Source: Streptomyces sp. CBMA156
GTDB taxonomy: Bacteria; Actinomycetota; Actinomycetes; Streptomycetales; Streptomycetaceae
DNA: 64,000 bases
Direction of reading: 5' to 3'
Assembly: GCF_014596515.1 (NCBI RefSeq)
Contig: NZ_MSJQ01000426.1
Span: 1-64,000, forward strand
The notes under the pieces: model-generated
Databases searched by the model: none
What the model was told of the DNA's origin: nothing
The model's input: only the letters and a program-made list of their open reading frames with translations
Shown here: one piece after another, positions 50,696 through 59,571 of the stretch
Numbering within the stretch: position 1 is the stretch's first letter
Layout of the letters: the number at the start of each line of letters is the position of its first letter
Made by a program: the position numbers and the translations under genes

Positions 50696-50997
50696 TCGGA
50701 CCATCCTCACCGGAATTCGCCGGAATCGACAGACCCCCGCACGTCCGGCGTCCCACCGGTCGTGCTCCTTACCCGTCATGCGCCGCCGTACCCACTCGCG
50801 GTACGCGGCAGTCCTCTTCACACCCCTGCACACAGACCGGAGCGCCTGCGCACTCTGTGTACACAGTCTGACTGGTCCCCGGTCCGGTGCAGTCAGCGGC
50901 CCCTGCTGTACGGACAACCGTACAGACAACGGTGCCCGGATCATCGTTCCAGATGATCGGGTCGGACATGCAGAGCGCAAGGACACGATTTGAGACC
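50696..50997. promoter_or_regulatory. hemL promoter region with two palindromes
   Basis: About 300 bases between the divergent target gene and hemL. It contains a perfect 12-bp palindrome CTGTGTACACAG (50855-50866) and an 8-bp inverted repeat CTGTACGG-acaa-CCGTACAG (50906-50925), about 70 bases before the hemL ATG. Both look like operator sites for dimeric regulators. Neither matches the Rex operator. Confidence 0.6.
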
Positions 50998-52326
50998 ATG
51001 TCTTTTGTGAGCTATCCCTACGAAGCCCCCCAGTCCCAGTCGCTGTTCGACCGCGCCTCCGTGGTGACCCCCGGCGGCGTCAACTCCCCGGTGCGCGCCT
51101 TCCGCGCGGTCGGCGGCACGCCGCGCTTCATGGTGTCCGGCACCGGCCCCTACCTCACCGACGCCGACGGCCGCGAGTACGTCGACCTGGTGTGCTCGTG
51201 GGGTCCGATGATCCTCGGCCACGCGCACCCCGAGGTGATCGACGCCGTCCGGCGGGCCGTCTCCCACGGCACCTCCTTCGGCACTCCCGGCCAAGGCGAG
51301 GTCGAGCTGGCCGAGGAGATCGTCGCCCGGGTCGCCCCGGTCGAGCAGGTCCGCCTGGTCTCCTCGGGCACCGAGGCCACGATGTCCGCGATCCGGCTGG
51401 CCCGCGGCTTCACCGGCCGCGCGAAGGTGGTCAAGTTCGCCGGCTGCTACCACGGTCACGTGGACGCGCTGCTGGCCGCCGCCGGTTCCGGCGTGGCCAC
51501 CTTCGGCCTGCCGGACACCCCGGGCGTCACCGGCGCCCAGGCCGGCGACACCATCGTGCTGCCGTACAACGACCTGGCCGCCGTCGAGCGGGCGTTCGCC
51601 GCCCACCCGGGCGAGATCGCCTGTGTGATCACCGAGGCCTCGCCCGGCAACATGGGCGTCGTCCCGCCGCTGCCCGGCTTCAACGGCGGCCTGGCCCGGC
51701 TCTGCCGGGAGAACGGCGCGCTGTTCATCTCCGACGAGGTGATGACCGGCTTCCGCGTCTCCAAGGCCGGCTGGTACGGCCTGGAGGCCGCGAACGAGGG
51801 CTGGGCGCCGGACCTGCTGACCTTCGGCAAGGTCATGGGCGGCGGCTTCCCGGCCGCGGCCTTCGGCGGCCGCGCCGACGTGATGGCGCACCTGGCCCCG
51901 GCCGGCCCGGTCTACCAGGCGGGCACCCTGTCCGGGAACCCGATCGCCACCGCGGCCGGCCTGGCCCAGCTGCGCGGCTGCACCGACGAGGTGTACGCGA
52001 CGGTGGACCGGGTCGCCGCCGAGATCTCCGGCCTGGTCACCGAGGCGCTCGCCAAGGAGGGCGTGGCGCACCGTCTCCAGACCGCGGGGAACATGTTCTC
52101 GGTGTTCTTCACCGAGGCCGCCGTCACCGACTACGACGAGGCGAAGACCCAGGAGGCGTACCGTTTCACCGCCTTCTTCCACGCGATGCTGGCCGAGGGC
52201 GTCTACCTGCCGCCATCCGCCTTCGAGTCCTGGTTCGTCTCGGCGGCCCACGACGAGCGGGCGATCGAGCGGATCGCCGCCGCGCTGCCGGCCGCCGCGC
52301 GCGCCGCTGCCGCCGCCACGGCCTGA
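50998..52326 (+). CDS. hemL: Glutamate-1-semialdehyde 2,1-aminomutase
   Basis: A PLP enzyme that turns glutamate-1-semialdehyde into 5-aminolevulinate, the step between HemA and HemB. Seen: [38 protein letters not shown], the phosphate-binding [44 protein letters not shown] and the Schiff-base Lys in [13 protein letters not shown]. Its 442 residues are normal. The ATG was chosen at [14 protein letters not shown]; a slightly earlier in-frame start is possible. It starts an apparent run with the histidine phosphatase (29-base gap). Confidence 0.95.
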   Translation: MSFVSYPYEAPQSQSLFDRASVVTPGGVNSPVRAFRAVGGTPRFMVSGTGPYLTDADGREYVDLVCSWGPMILGHAHPEVIDAVRRAVSHGTSFGTPGQGEVELAEEIVARVAPVEQVRLVSSGTEATMSAIRLARGFTGRAKVVKFAGCYHGHVDALLAAAGSGVATFGLPDTPGVTGAQAGDTIVLPYNDLAAVERAFAAHPGEIACVITEASPGNMGVVPPLPGFNGGLARLCRENGALFISDEVMTGFRVSKAGWYGLEAANEGWAPDLLTFGKVMGGGFPAAAFGGRADVMAHLAPAGPVYQAGTLSGNPIATAAGLAQLRGCTDEVYATVDRVAAEISGLVTEALAKEGVAHRLQTAGNMFSVFFTEAAVTDYDEAKTQEAYRFTAFFHAMLAEGVYLPPSAFESWFVSAAHDERAIERIAAALPAAARAAAAATA

Positions 52327-52355
52327 ACCCTCTGAGTCCCAGGAGTAGTCGAGAA

Positions 52356-53039
52356 GTGAGCGCCAAAGAGATCACCGTCGTCCACGTGATGCGGCACGGC
52401 GAGGTGCACAACCCGGAGGGCGTCCTGTACGGGCGGCTGCCGGACTACCACCTGTCCGAGCTGGGCCGGAAGATGGCCGAGCGGGTCGGTGAGGACCTGG
52501 CCGACCGGGACGTCACCCACGTGGTGGCCTCCCCGCTGGAGCGGGCCCAGGAGACCGCCGCGCCGATCGCCGGGGCACACGGCCTGGAGGTCGCGGTGGA
52601 CGGGCGGCTGATCGAGGCGGAGAACGTCTTCGAGGGCAAGACCTTCGGCGTCGGCGACGGTTCGCTGCGGAACCCGGGTTACTGGAAGTACCTCACCAAC
52701 CCGTTCAAGCCCTCCTGGGGCGAGCCGTACCTCGACCAGGTGGTGCGGATGATGGGTGCGCTCGGCGCCGCCAGGGACGCCGCGCGCGGGCACGAGGCGG
52801 TCTGCGTCAGCCACCAGCTGCCGATCTGGATCCTCCGCTCCTTCGTGGAGCGCCGCCGGCTCTGGCACGACCCGCGCAACCGGCAGTGCTCGCTGGCCTC
52901 GCTGACCAGCTTCACCTTCGAGGACGACAGGATCGTCTCGGTCGGCTACCGCGAGCCGGCCCGCGACCTGCTGCCCGCGCACCTGGTGGGCAAGGGCCGC
53001 AAGGGAGACAAGCCGGTGGGCAAGAGCTTCGGCGCCTAG
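52356..53039 (+). CDS. Histidine phosphatase (phosphoglycerate mutase-like)
   Basis: A 227-residue member of the RHG superfamily. The catalytic His is in VVHVMRHGEVHNPEGVLYG, the second region is VASPLERAQETAAPIA, and the acid/second His lies in EAVCVSHQLPIWILRSF. It has the size of cofactor-dependent phosphoglycerate mutase-like phosphatases, though the substrate cannot be told. GTG start (VSAKEITVVHV) with AGGAG 11 bases upstream. It follows hemL closely and is ended by a clear hairpin. Confidence 0.9.
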   Translation: MSAKEITVVHVMRHGEVHNPEGVLYGRLPDYHLSELGRKMAERVGEDLADRDVTHVVASPLERAQETAAPIAGAHGLEVAVDGRLIEAENVFEGKTFGVGDGSLRNPGYWKYLTNPFKPSWGEPYLDQVVRMMGALGAARDAARGHEAVCVSHQLPIWILRSFVERRRLWHDPRNRQCSLASLTSFTFEDDRIVSVGYREPARDLLPAHLVGKGRKGDKPVGKSFGA

Positions 53040-53068
53040 CCCCGCGTAAGCGGTAGGTAAGTATGACT

Positions 53069-53104
53069 TCGGGTCACCTGGTATCTGCCGGGTGACCCGA
53101 TTTC
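53069..53104 (+). terminator. Terminator after the histidine phosphatase gene
   Basis: TCGGGTCACC and GGTGACCCGA (10-bp perfect stem, 12-base loop) followed by TTTC. Confidence 0.8.
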
Positions 53105-53182
53105 GTCGCAGGTCAGAAGGGGTGCCACGCGCAAGGGAGGACCCCGGCGAACCGGCCCGGAACTCCATGCGAAACTTTTCAC

Positions 53183-53800
53183 ATGTCTGCCATGACGCGC
53201 CCCCGTCCCCGTGTCGCCGCAGCAGCCGCCGCCACCGTCGCCGCCGCTGCGCTCGCCCTCACCGGTTGCTCCTCCGCGGGCTCGTCGGGCAGCGGCGAGG
53301 GCCAGGTCGGCTTCGTCACGGTCAAGGGCACCAACCTGTCGAAGGCGGACGCCGGCAAGCGCGGGGACGCGCCGGACATCACCGGGGAGACGCTGGAGGG
53401 CACCCCGGCCAAGCTCTCCGACTACCGGGGCAAGGTCGTCGTGCTGAACGTCTGGGGCTCCTGGTGCGGTCCGTGCCGGGCCGAGGCCAAGAGCCTCCAG
53501 AACGTCTCGGAGAAGTACAAGGACCAGGGCGTCCAGTTCCTCGGCATCAACACCCGGGACACCGAGAAGCAGAACGCCGTCCGCTTCGAGCAGGAGCAGG
53601 GCGTCACGTACCCGAGCCTGTTCGACCCGGCCGGCACCCAGCTCCTGAAGTTCCCCAAGGGCAGCCTCAACCCGCAGTCCATCCCGACCACCCTGATCGT
53701 CGACCGCGACGGCAAGCTCGCCGCCCGCGCCGTCGGCGGCACCACCGAGGACGCGCTGGAGTCGATCCTCCAGCCGGTGGTCGCGGAGCAGAAGCAGTGA
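53183..53800 (+). CDS. resA: ResA/TlpA-like thioredoxin lipoprotein
   Basis: A 205-residue extracytoplasmic thiol-disulfide protein that reduces apocytochrome c cysteines. The lipobox LALTGC places the lipidated Cys at residue 29. The thioredoxin fold carries WCGPC in LNVWGSWCGPCRAEAKSL, then FLGINTRDTEKQNAVRF and the cis-Pro segment SIPTTLIVDRDG. It overlaps ccdA by TGA/GTG (four bases) and heads the operon resA-ccdA-resB-ccsB. Confidence 0.92.
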   Translation: MSAMTRPRPRVAAAAAATVAAAALALTGCSSAGSSGSGEGQVGFVTVKGTNLSKADAGKRGDAPDITGETLEGTPAKLSDYRGKVVVLNVWGSWCGPCRAEAKSLQNVSEKYKDQGVQFLGINTRDTEKQNAVRFEQEQGVTYPSLFDPAGTQLLKFPKGSLNPQSIPTTLIVDRDGKLAARAVGGTTEDALESILQPVVAEQKQ

Positions 53801-54570
53801 GTCTGCCGCAGCAGCTCGCCGACACCACCTCGACCGTCCAGAGCGGCGCGCTGCTGGCCGCCGCTCCGGTCGCGCTGCTGGCGGGGCTGGCGTCCTTCTT
53901 CTCGCCGTGCGTGCTGCCGCTCGTCCCCGGCTACCTGTCGTACGTGACCGGCTTCTCCGCCGCGGACCTCGCGGACGCCCGCGGCTCCCGGCGCGGCCGG
54001 ATGCTGCTCGGCGTGGTGCTGTTCATCCTCGGTTTCACCGCGGTGTTCGTCTCCACCGGAGCCCTGTTCGGCTACTTCGGCCAGGAGCTCCAGGACTACA
54101 AGCGGATCATCAGCATCGTGCTGGGTTCGCTCACCATCGTGATGGGCCTGGCGTTCATGGGCCTGGTGCCCGGGCTGAGCATGCGCGAGGTCCGGTCGCA
54201 CCGCCGCCCGGCCGTCGGCCTGCTGGGCGCCCCGATGCTCGGAGTGGTGTTCGGCGTCGGCTGGACGCCCTGCATGGGGCCGACCCTGACGGCCGTGCAG
54301 AACCTGGCCCTGAACCAGGCCGACGCCCAGCGCGGCGCGCTGCTGACCACCTTCTACTGCCTGGGCCTCGGCGTACCGTTCATCCTGGCCGCGGTGGCCT
54401 TCCGCAGGGCGCTGGGCGCCTTCGGCTGGGTCAAGCGGCACTACCCGCTCGTCATGAGGATCGGCGGCGGCATGCTCGTCGCGGTCGGTCTGCTGCTCGT
54501 CACCGGGATCTGGGACTCGATGATGAGCCAGTTGCAGTCCTGGACCGCCGACTTCCAGATCGGAATCTGA
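53797..54570 (+). CDS. ccdA: CcdA, cytochrome c biogenesis thiol-disulfide transporter
   Basis: A 257-residue protein with six membrane segments that carries reducing power from cytoplasmic thioredoxin to ResA. The two redox Cys lie in LASFFSPCVLPLVPGYLSYV (segment 1) and GVGWTPCMGPTLTAVQ (segment 4), each with the Pro-flanked pattern of the family. GTG start overlapping resA. resB begins two bases after its stop. Confidence 0.93.
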   Translation: MSLPQQLADTTSTVQSGALLAAAPVALLAGLASFFSPCVLPLVPGYLSYVTGFSAADLADARGSRRGRMLLGVVLFILGFTAVFVSTGALFGYFGQELQDYKRIISIVLGSLTIVMGLAFMGLVPGLSMREVRSHRRPAVGLLGAPMLGVVFGVGWTPCMGPTLTAVQNLALNQADAQRGALLTTFYCLGLGVPFILAAVAFRRALGAFGWVKRHYPLVMRIGGGMLVAVGLLLVTGIWDSMMSQLQSWTADFQIGI

Positions 54571-54572
54571 CC

Positions 54573-56393
54573 GTGAGCAAGACCACGACCGAGACCGAGC
54601 AGCCCCCGGCGCCGGACGACGCCGCCGCCGAACGGCTCAGCACCGCGCCGGTCGAGTCCGAGGGACCGGTCGGCATAGGGGCGTTCGGCTGGGCGCGCTG
54701 GATGTGGCGCCAGCTGACCTCGATGCGGGTCGCCCTGGTCCTGCTGTTCCTGCTGTCGCTGGCCGCCATCCCGGGCTCGCTGATCCCGCAGAACGGCCAG
54801 AACCAGTTCAAGGTGCAGACCTGGAAGGCGCAGCACACCACGGTCGCGCCGATCTACGAGAAGCTCCAGCTGTTCGACGTCTACAGCTCGGTCTGGTTCT
54901 CCGCGATCTACATCCTGCTGTTCGTCTCGCTGGCCGGCTGCATCGTCCCGCGCACCTGGCAGTTCGTCGGCGTGCTGCGCTCCCAGCCGCCGGCCGCGCC
55001 GCGCAACCTGACCCGGATGCCGGTGCACGCGGCCTGGCGCACCACGGCGGACGCCGGGACGGTGAACGCCGCCGCGCACCGGCTGCTGAGCAAGCGCGGC
55101 TTCCGCGCCCACCTGTCCGGCGGCGCGGTGGCCGCCGAGAAGGGCTACCTGCGCGAGGTCGGCAACCTGCTCTTCCACCTGTCGCTGTTCGCGCTGCTCG
55201 GCGGCTTCGCCTGGTCCAGCCTGGCCGCCGGCACCGGCGGCAAGCTGATGGTCGAGGGCGAGGGCTACTCCAACACCATCACCCAGCTCGACGACTTCAC
55301 CGGCACCCGGTTCTACGGCAGTCAGGACCTGGACCCCTTCTACCTGAAGCTGAACGGCTTCACCTCGGAGTTCCAGACCAAGGGCGACCAGATCGGTGCC
55401 GCCCGGCAGTTCACCGCGAACGTCGAGTACTACGAGGGCAGCGACCAGTCGAAGCTCAAGCAGTCGACGATCGAGGTCAACCACCCGCTGGAGATCGGCG
55501 GCAGCAAGGTCTACCTGATCGGCCACGGCTACGCCCCGGTGATCACCCTCAAGAACGGCAAGGGCGACGTCGTCTACCAGGGCGCCGTCCCGTTCCTGCC
55601 GCAGGACGGCAACCTGACCTCCACCGGCGTCGTGAAGGCCTCCGACTACGGCGTCGGTCCGGACGGCAACAAGACCCAGATGGGCTTCTCCGGCTTCTTC
55701 CTGCCGACCGCCCCGCTGAGCTTCGAGGGCACCGGACCGGTCTCGCTGTTCCCCGGTGCCGCCGCCCCCGAGCTGGTGCTGAACGCCTTCGCGGGCGACC
55801 TGGGCACCGACTCCGGCCTGCCGCAGAACGTCTACCAGCTCAACACCCGCAAGCTCACCCAGCTGACCCAGGACGGCCAGCCGGCCAAGGCCAGGCTCAA
55901 GCCGGGCCAGGGCTGGACCCTCCCCGACGGCTACGGCTCCGTCACCTTCGAGGGCTACAAGCAGTGGGCCAGCTTCAACATCACGCACCGCCCGGGCAAC
56001 GAGATCGCCCTGGCCGGCGGCGTGCTGGCGATCCTCGGCCTGATCGGCTCGCTGTTCATCCAGCGCCGCCGGATCTGGGTGCGGGCGGTCGCCCTGCCGG
56101 GCGGCGGCACCCAGGTGGAGCTGGCCGGGCTGGCCCGCAGCGAGTCGGCGAAGATCGCCGAGGAGCTGGCGGAACTCGCGGTGGACCTCCAGGACGACGC
56201 CCCGGCCTCCGAGGAGGACGACGCCCCGGCCTCCGACGGGGACGACGCCCCGGCCTCCGACGGGGTCGACGAGGACGATGAGGACGGCGCCGGGCGACCG
56301 GCCGCCGCGCCCGAGCCCGACGCAGTGCCCGACGACCCCGAGGCCGAGGCCTCAGCCCCCGCAGTCCCTGCCGACCAGAACTCCAAGGAGTAG
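54573..56393 (+). CDS. resB: ResB, cytochrome c biogenesis protein
   Basis: A 606-residue membrane protein that, with CcsB, delivers heme and attaches it to apocytochrome c. Three N-terminal membrane segments (MRVALVLLFLLSLAAIPGSL; FSAIYILLFVSLAGCIVP; LLFHLSLFALLGGFAWSS), a large outer domain of about 350 residues, and a fourth segment (IALAGGVLAILGLIGSLF). The C-terminal tail is acidic and repetitive (DDAPASEEDDAPASDGDD), an odd extension compared with typical ResB. GTG start two bases after ccdA; three bases separate it from ccsB. Confidence 0.92.
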   Translation: MSKTTTETEQPPAPDDAAAERLSTAPVESEGPVGIGAFGWARWMWRQLTSMRVALVLLFLLSLAAIPGSLIPQNGQNQFKVQTWKAQHTTVAPIYEKLQLFDVYSSVWFSAIYILLFVSLAGCIVPRTWQFVGVLRSQPPAAPRNLTRMPVHAAWRTTADAGTVNAAAHRLLSKRGFRAHLSGGAVAAEKGYLREVGNLLFHLSLFALLGGFAWSSLAAGTGGKLMVEGEGYSNTITQLDDFTGTRFYGSQDLDPFYLKLNGFTSEFQTKGDQIGAARQFTANVEYYEGSDQSKLKQSTIEVNHPLEIGGSKVYLIGHGYAPVITLKNGKGDVVYQGAVPFLPQDGNLTSTGVVKASDYGVGPDGNKTQMGFSGFFLPTAPLSFEGTGPVSLFPGAAAPELVLNAFAGDLGTDSGLPQNVYQLNTRKLTQLTQDGQPAKARLKPGQGWTLPDGYGSVTFEGYKQWASFNITHRPGNEIALAGGVLAILGLIGSLFIQRRRIWVRAVALPGGGTQVELAGLARSESAKIAEELAELAVDLQDDAPASEEDDAPASDGDDAPASDGVDEDDEDGAGRPAAAPEPDAVPDDPEAEASAPAVPADQNSKE

Positions 56394-56396
56394 ACG

Positions 56397-57587
56397 GTGC
56401 AACTCGCCTCGGCGGTCGACCCACAGCTGGCCGACCTCTCCAACAACCTGATCTATTCGGCGATGGTGGTCTACACGCTCGCCATGTTCGCCCACATGAT
56501 CGAGTGGACCTTCGGCAGCAAGGGCGCCGTCGCCGTCCGCTCGAAGGAGCAGGCGGGCAGCCTCGGCGAGACCGTCGCGGCAGCGGCGCCGAAGGGCGCG
56601 AAGAAGGTCACCGTCACGGTGGCCGGCGCCGGCGGCGGCACCACCACGCTCACCCGCACCGCGATCGCGGGCGAGGGCGCGACGGTGGTCACCAGCGGGC
56701 GCGCGGCGGACGAGGAGGACGGCCCGGGCGCGGCCGGCACCAACGAGAAGGCCGACCTGGCCGGCCGGATCGCCATCTCGCTCACCGTGCTCGCGGCCCT
56801 GCTGCACGTGGGCGGGATCGTCACCCGCGGCCTGTCGGTGTCCCGCTGGCCGTGGGGCAACATGTACGAGTTCTCCTGCGCCTTCGCCTTCGCGATGACG
56901 GCCGCGTACCTGGTGCTGCTGGCCGCGAAGAAGAAGGTCCGCTGGCTCGGCCTGCCGGTCGTCCTCGCGGTGCTGCTGACCCTCGGCATCGCCACCACGG
57001 TGCTGTACACCGACTCCGAGCAGCTCGTCCCGGCGCTGCACTCGCCGTGGCTGGCGATCCACGTGTCCACCGCGATCTTCTGCGGCGGTGCCTTCTACGC
57101 GGCGTTCATCGCCACGCTGCTGTACCTGTGGCAGGACTCGTACCACACCCGGGTCGAGGCCGGGAAGTACGACTTCCTGCAGCCGGGCGCGGCGCGGTCG
57201 CACGACGGGCGGACGTACTCGCGGACGCGGATCCTGCTGGCCCGCGTCCGGGTCTCGGTGTGCAACCGGCTGCCCGCCGCGTCCACCTTCGACAAGCTGT
57301 CCTACCGGATCAACGCCCTGGTCTTCCCGCTGTGGACCTTCACCATCATCGCGGGCGCGATCTGGGCCGAGGCGGCCTGGGGCAAGTACTGGGAGTGGGA
57401 CCCGAAGGAGACCTGGTCGTTCATCACCTGGGTCGCCTACGCCTGCTACCTGCACGCCCGGGCGACGGCCGGCTGGAAGGGCCGCAAGGCCGCGTACCTG
57501 GCGCTGGCGGCGTTCGCCTGCTGGCTCTTCAACTACTACGGCGTGAACATCTTCGTCACCGGAAAGCACTCCTACGCGGGGATCTGA
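56397..57587 (+). CDS. ccsB: CcsB/ResC, cytochrome c synthase subunit
   Basis: A 396-residue member of the heme-handling CcsA/CcmC superfamily, with the WWD-type heme motif WGKYWEWDPKETWSFITWVA and several conserved His in membrane segments (VLAALLHVGGIVTRGL, HSPWLAIHVSTAIF). GTG start with AAGGAG upstream. Unusual: between segment 1 and segment 2 lies an insertion of about 75 residues rich in Gly/Thr/Ala/Val (KVTVTVAGAGGGTTTLTRTA), not expected in the core family. It completes the ResBC complex and is followed by a hairpin. Confidence 0.93.
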   Translation: MQLASAVDPQLADLSNNLIYSAMVVYTLAMFAHMIEWTFGSKGAVAVRSKEQAGSLGETVAAAAPKGAKKVTVTVAGAGGGTTTLTRTAIAGEGATVVTSGRAADEEDGPGAAGTNEKADLAGRIAISLTVLAALLHVGGIVTRGLSVSRWPWGNMYEFSCAFAFAMTAAYLVLLAAKKKVRWLGLPVVLAVLLTLGIATTVLYTDSEQLVPALHSPWLAIHVSTAIFCGGAFYAAFIATLLYLWQDSYHTRVEAGKYDFLQPGAARSHDGRTYSRTRILLARVRVSVCNRLPAASTFDKLSYRINALVFPLWTFTIIAGAIWAEAAWGKYWEWDPKETWSFITWVAYACYLHARATAGWKGRKAAYLALAAFACWLFNYYGVNIFVTGKHSYAGI

Positions 57588-57608
57588 CCGGGGCACACGA
57601 TCACCCAC

Positions 57609-57639
57609 CGGCCCGGCTCTCCCACAGGTAGCCGGGCCG
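57609..57639 (+). terminator. Terminator of the cytochrome c maturation operon
   Basis: CGGCCCGGCT and AGCCGGGCCG form a perfect 10-bp stem 21 bases after the ccsB stop. Confidence 0.8.
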
Positions 57640-57709
57640 AGGTGCAGACAGGGGTAGTGCGCGCCGGCCGCCGGCCGGTGCGAGAGGGATTCGAGGAGGA
57701 AATCGCGCG

Positions 57710-58114
57710 ATGGAGTGCGACGAGGTCATGCTGACCGTCCGAATCACCGCCGCCGAGCGCATGCTGCTCCGCAGGCTCGCCCAGGGACACCGGAGCGACG
57801 TGTCCGAGGTGGTGTCCGACGCGCTGCTGGACATCATCCCCACGCTCAGCGCGCCGGGAGACGCCTACCGGCTGCTGGGGGCGCTGGCGGTGCCCGCGCC
57901 CTGCGCCCTGACGGTCTGGCTGCCGACCCCGCTGGCCGACCTGCTGGTGCCCGGCGCGGCCAGGATCGCGCAGATCACCGACGTCCGGGTCGAGTCGGCG
58001 AGCGCCGCCCTGGGCGCGGCGCTGCGGCTCTGGCTGGCCCAGGACCCGGTCCGGCTGGCGACCAACCTGAGCGTGATGCACGCGGGCCGGCCGTCCGCGC
58101 TGATGGCCGCCTGA
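57710..58114 (+). CDS. Hypothetical protein, possible small regulator
   Basis: A 134-residue protein with GAGGAGG before its ATG. The first half (VRITAAERMLLRRLAQGHRS, DVSEVVSDALLDII) resembles a ribbon-helix-helix dimer in its strand-helix-helix pattern; the second half repeats something similar (LTVWLPTPLADLLVPGAARI, VESASAALGAALRLWLAQD). Two tandem RHH-like units would fit a small DNA-binding protein, but no family is certain. It sits next to the AfsA homologue (convergent, 9-base gap). Confidence 0.65.
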   Translation: MECDEVMLTVRITAAERMLLRRLAQGHRSDVSEVVSDALLDIIPTLSAPGDAYRLLGALAVPAPCALTVWLPTPLADLLVPGAARIAQITDVRVESASAALGAALRLWLAQDPVRLATNLSVMHAGRPSALMAA

Positions 58115-58123
58115 GCGCGGCCG

Positions 58124-59221
58124 TCAGCTCGCCAGCGGCAGCCGGGTGCCGCCGAGGCCGGGCGTGGCGGGGCGGCCGTCGTAGGCGTCCCGCCTGGCCG
58201 GCACCCCCGGCTCCCCGGCCGGTCCGTGCACCGGCTCGGTGAGCACCCGGCACTCGGCCGCCGTCCGGCCGTCCTGGAGCAGCTGGACCAGGACGGCCGG
58301 ACGGCCGCCCGTCGCGGCCGGCTCGGTGGCCGCCCGGACGAAGCAGGGCCGGTCCAGTTCGATGTAGCGGCCGAAGGAGGTCACCAGCTCGACCGGCACC
58401 ACCGGCTCGGGGTGGCACAGCCGCTGGGCGGCCTGCCGGGCGGCCTCCAGCACCAGCATTCCCGGCACGTGGTCCAGCTCGTGGTCGAACAGCACCGGGT
58501 GCGTGACGTCGGCCCGCAGCAGCCAGGTGTCCGGTGCCAGGGTCGGGCTGAGCACCACGTCCGCGGGCTGGACGCGGCCGACCAGCTCGGGCGCGGCGGG
58601 CGCCGGCGGCCGCGGCGGGACGACGCGCCGCGCGGGGCCGCGCAGCCGGGCGTACGAGGCGGGGGAGAGGACCCGCAGCTGGCCGGTGCCGTGGCCGATC
58701 GGCCGGCCCTCCCTGGTGACCTCGATGCGCACCCGCAGCGAGACCAGCCCGCCGTGCCGCATCCGGACGTCCTCGCAGCCGACGCCGAGCATCAGCGAGA
58801 CGGGGCCGGGTGTGACGGCCAGGCCGGGCAGTCCGGGCTCGCCGAGCGCGTAGGAGAGGTCCTCCATGACGAACTGGTGGCCGCGCGGCACCCCGAACCC
58901 GGCGTGGCCGATCAGCAGCCCGGCCTGCCGGATCGTCTCCGCCAGCAGCACCGGGTCGTGGTAGCGGTCGCCGGGCAGCCGGTAGAAGCCGTGCAGCCGG
59001 GGCCACTGGGCGCCGAGCAGGAAGTCGTACGGGCCGGTGGCCTGCCAGCCGGTGAGGAAGACCTCGGACACCGAGGCGCGGTGCACCAGGTGCCGGGAGA
59101 CGGTCCGGTCGTGGAAGTCGTAGCCGGTCACGGGGCCGTCGTGGAAGCCGGGACCGTCGGCGTCGCCCGGGCCGGGGTGGGGGTACGGGCCGTGCGGGTC
59201 CGGCTCTACGATCGATGGCAT
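58124..59221 (-). CDS. AfsA-family gamma-butyrolactone biosynthesis protein
   Basis: AfsA homologues join a beta-ketoacyl chain to dihydroxyacetone phosphate, the key step to gamma-butyrolactone signals. The 365-residue protein has two hot-dog repeats: VHRASVSEVFLTGWQATGPY with FLLGAQWPRLHGFY in the first, and FDHELDHVPGMLVLEAARQA in the second, which are AfsA hallmarks. The ATG is 55-80 bases from a butyrolactone-receptor box. A TetR receptor-type gene lies on the other side of the shared promoter region. The signal made is unknown. Confidence 0.88.
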   Translation of the reverse strand: MPSIVEPDPHGPYPHPGPGDADGPGFHDGPVTGYDFHDRTVSRHLVHRASVSEVFLTGWQATGPYDFLLGAQWPRLHGFYRLPGDRYHDPVLLAETIRQAGLLIGHAGFGVPRGHQFVMEDLSYALGEPGLPGLAVTPGPVSLMLGVGCEDVRMRHGGLVSLRVRIEVTREGRPIGHGTGQLRVLSPASYARLRGPARRVVPPRPPAPAAPELVGRVQPADVVLSPTLAPDTWLLRADVTHPVLFDHELDHVPGMLVLEAARQAAQRLCHPEPVVPVELVTSFGRYIELDRPCFVRAATEPAATGGRPAVLVQLLQDGRTAAECRVLTEPVHGPAGEPGVPARRDAYDGRPATPGLGGTRLPLAS

Positions 59222-59276
59222 GACTGGCCCCCGATTCAGGGTGTCGGTCGGAGCGGCCGCCGCGGCCGTCCGAGCA

Positions 59277-59304
59277 AAACATACATACCACCCGGTTTGT
59301 CTTT
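59277..59304. promoter_or_regulatory. Butyrolactone-receptor box (ARE-like), site 1
   Basis: AAACATACATACC-ACC-CGGTTTGTCTTT is an imperfect inverted repeat matching the ACATACC...GGTTTGT core of autoregulatory elements bound by ArpA/ScbR-type receptors. It is 56 bases before the afsA-like start. Confidence 0.8.
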
Positions 59305-59447
59305 GGCGACTGGGGGTGCCCCGGCCGACCGTACCGGCCCGATCACGCTACCTGCCCCGTGGACTGGGGGAATGCCTGTTCGGGGTGGCTCAGGCCATGG
59401 GGGGAGGGCTGTTCCCGCTGGACGACGGGGGCGGAGCAAGCGCTAGA

Positions 59448-59473
59448 TTAGATACCAACCATGCGGTTTCGGA
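59448..59473. promoter_or_regulatory. Butyrolactone-receptor box (ARE-like), site 2
   Basis: TAGATACCAACCATGCGGTTTCGGA contains ATACCAACC opposite GCGGTTTCG, a second receptor-type inverted repeat, about 100 bases before the plus-strand TetR gene. The rest of the 350-base gap holds no gene. Confidence 0.65.
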
Positions 59474-59571
59474 CGGTACGCTCCGCATGCGAGCGCCGCT
59501 CCCCGAAGGGGCCGCGCCGACAGCAGCCGGGTGGGGCGGGGATCGCGCCCGGCCGAGTCCGGAGGGGGCCA

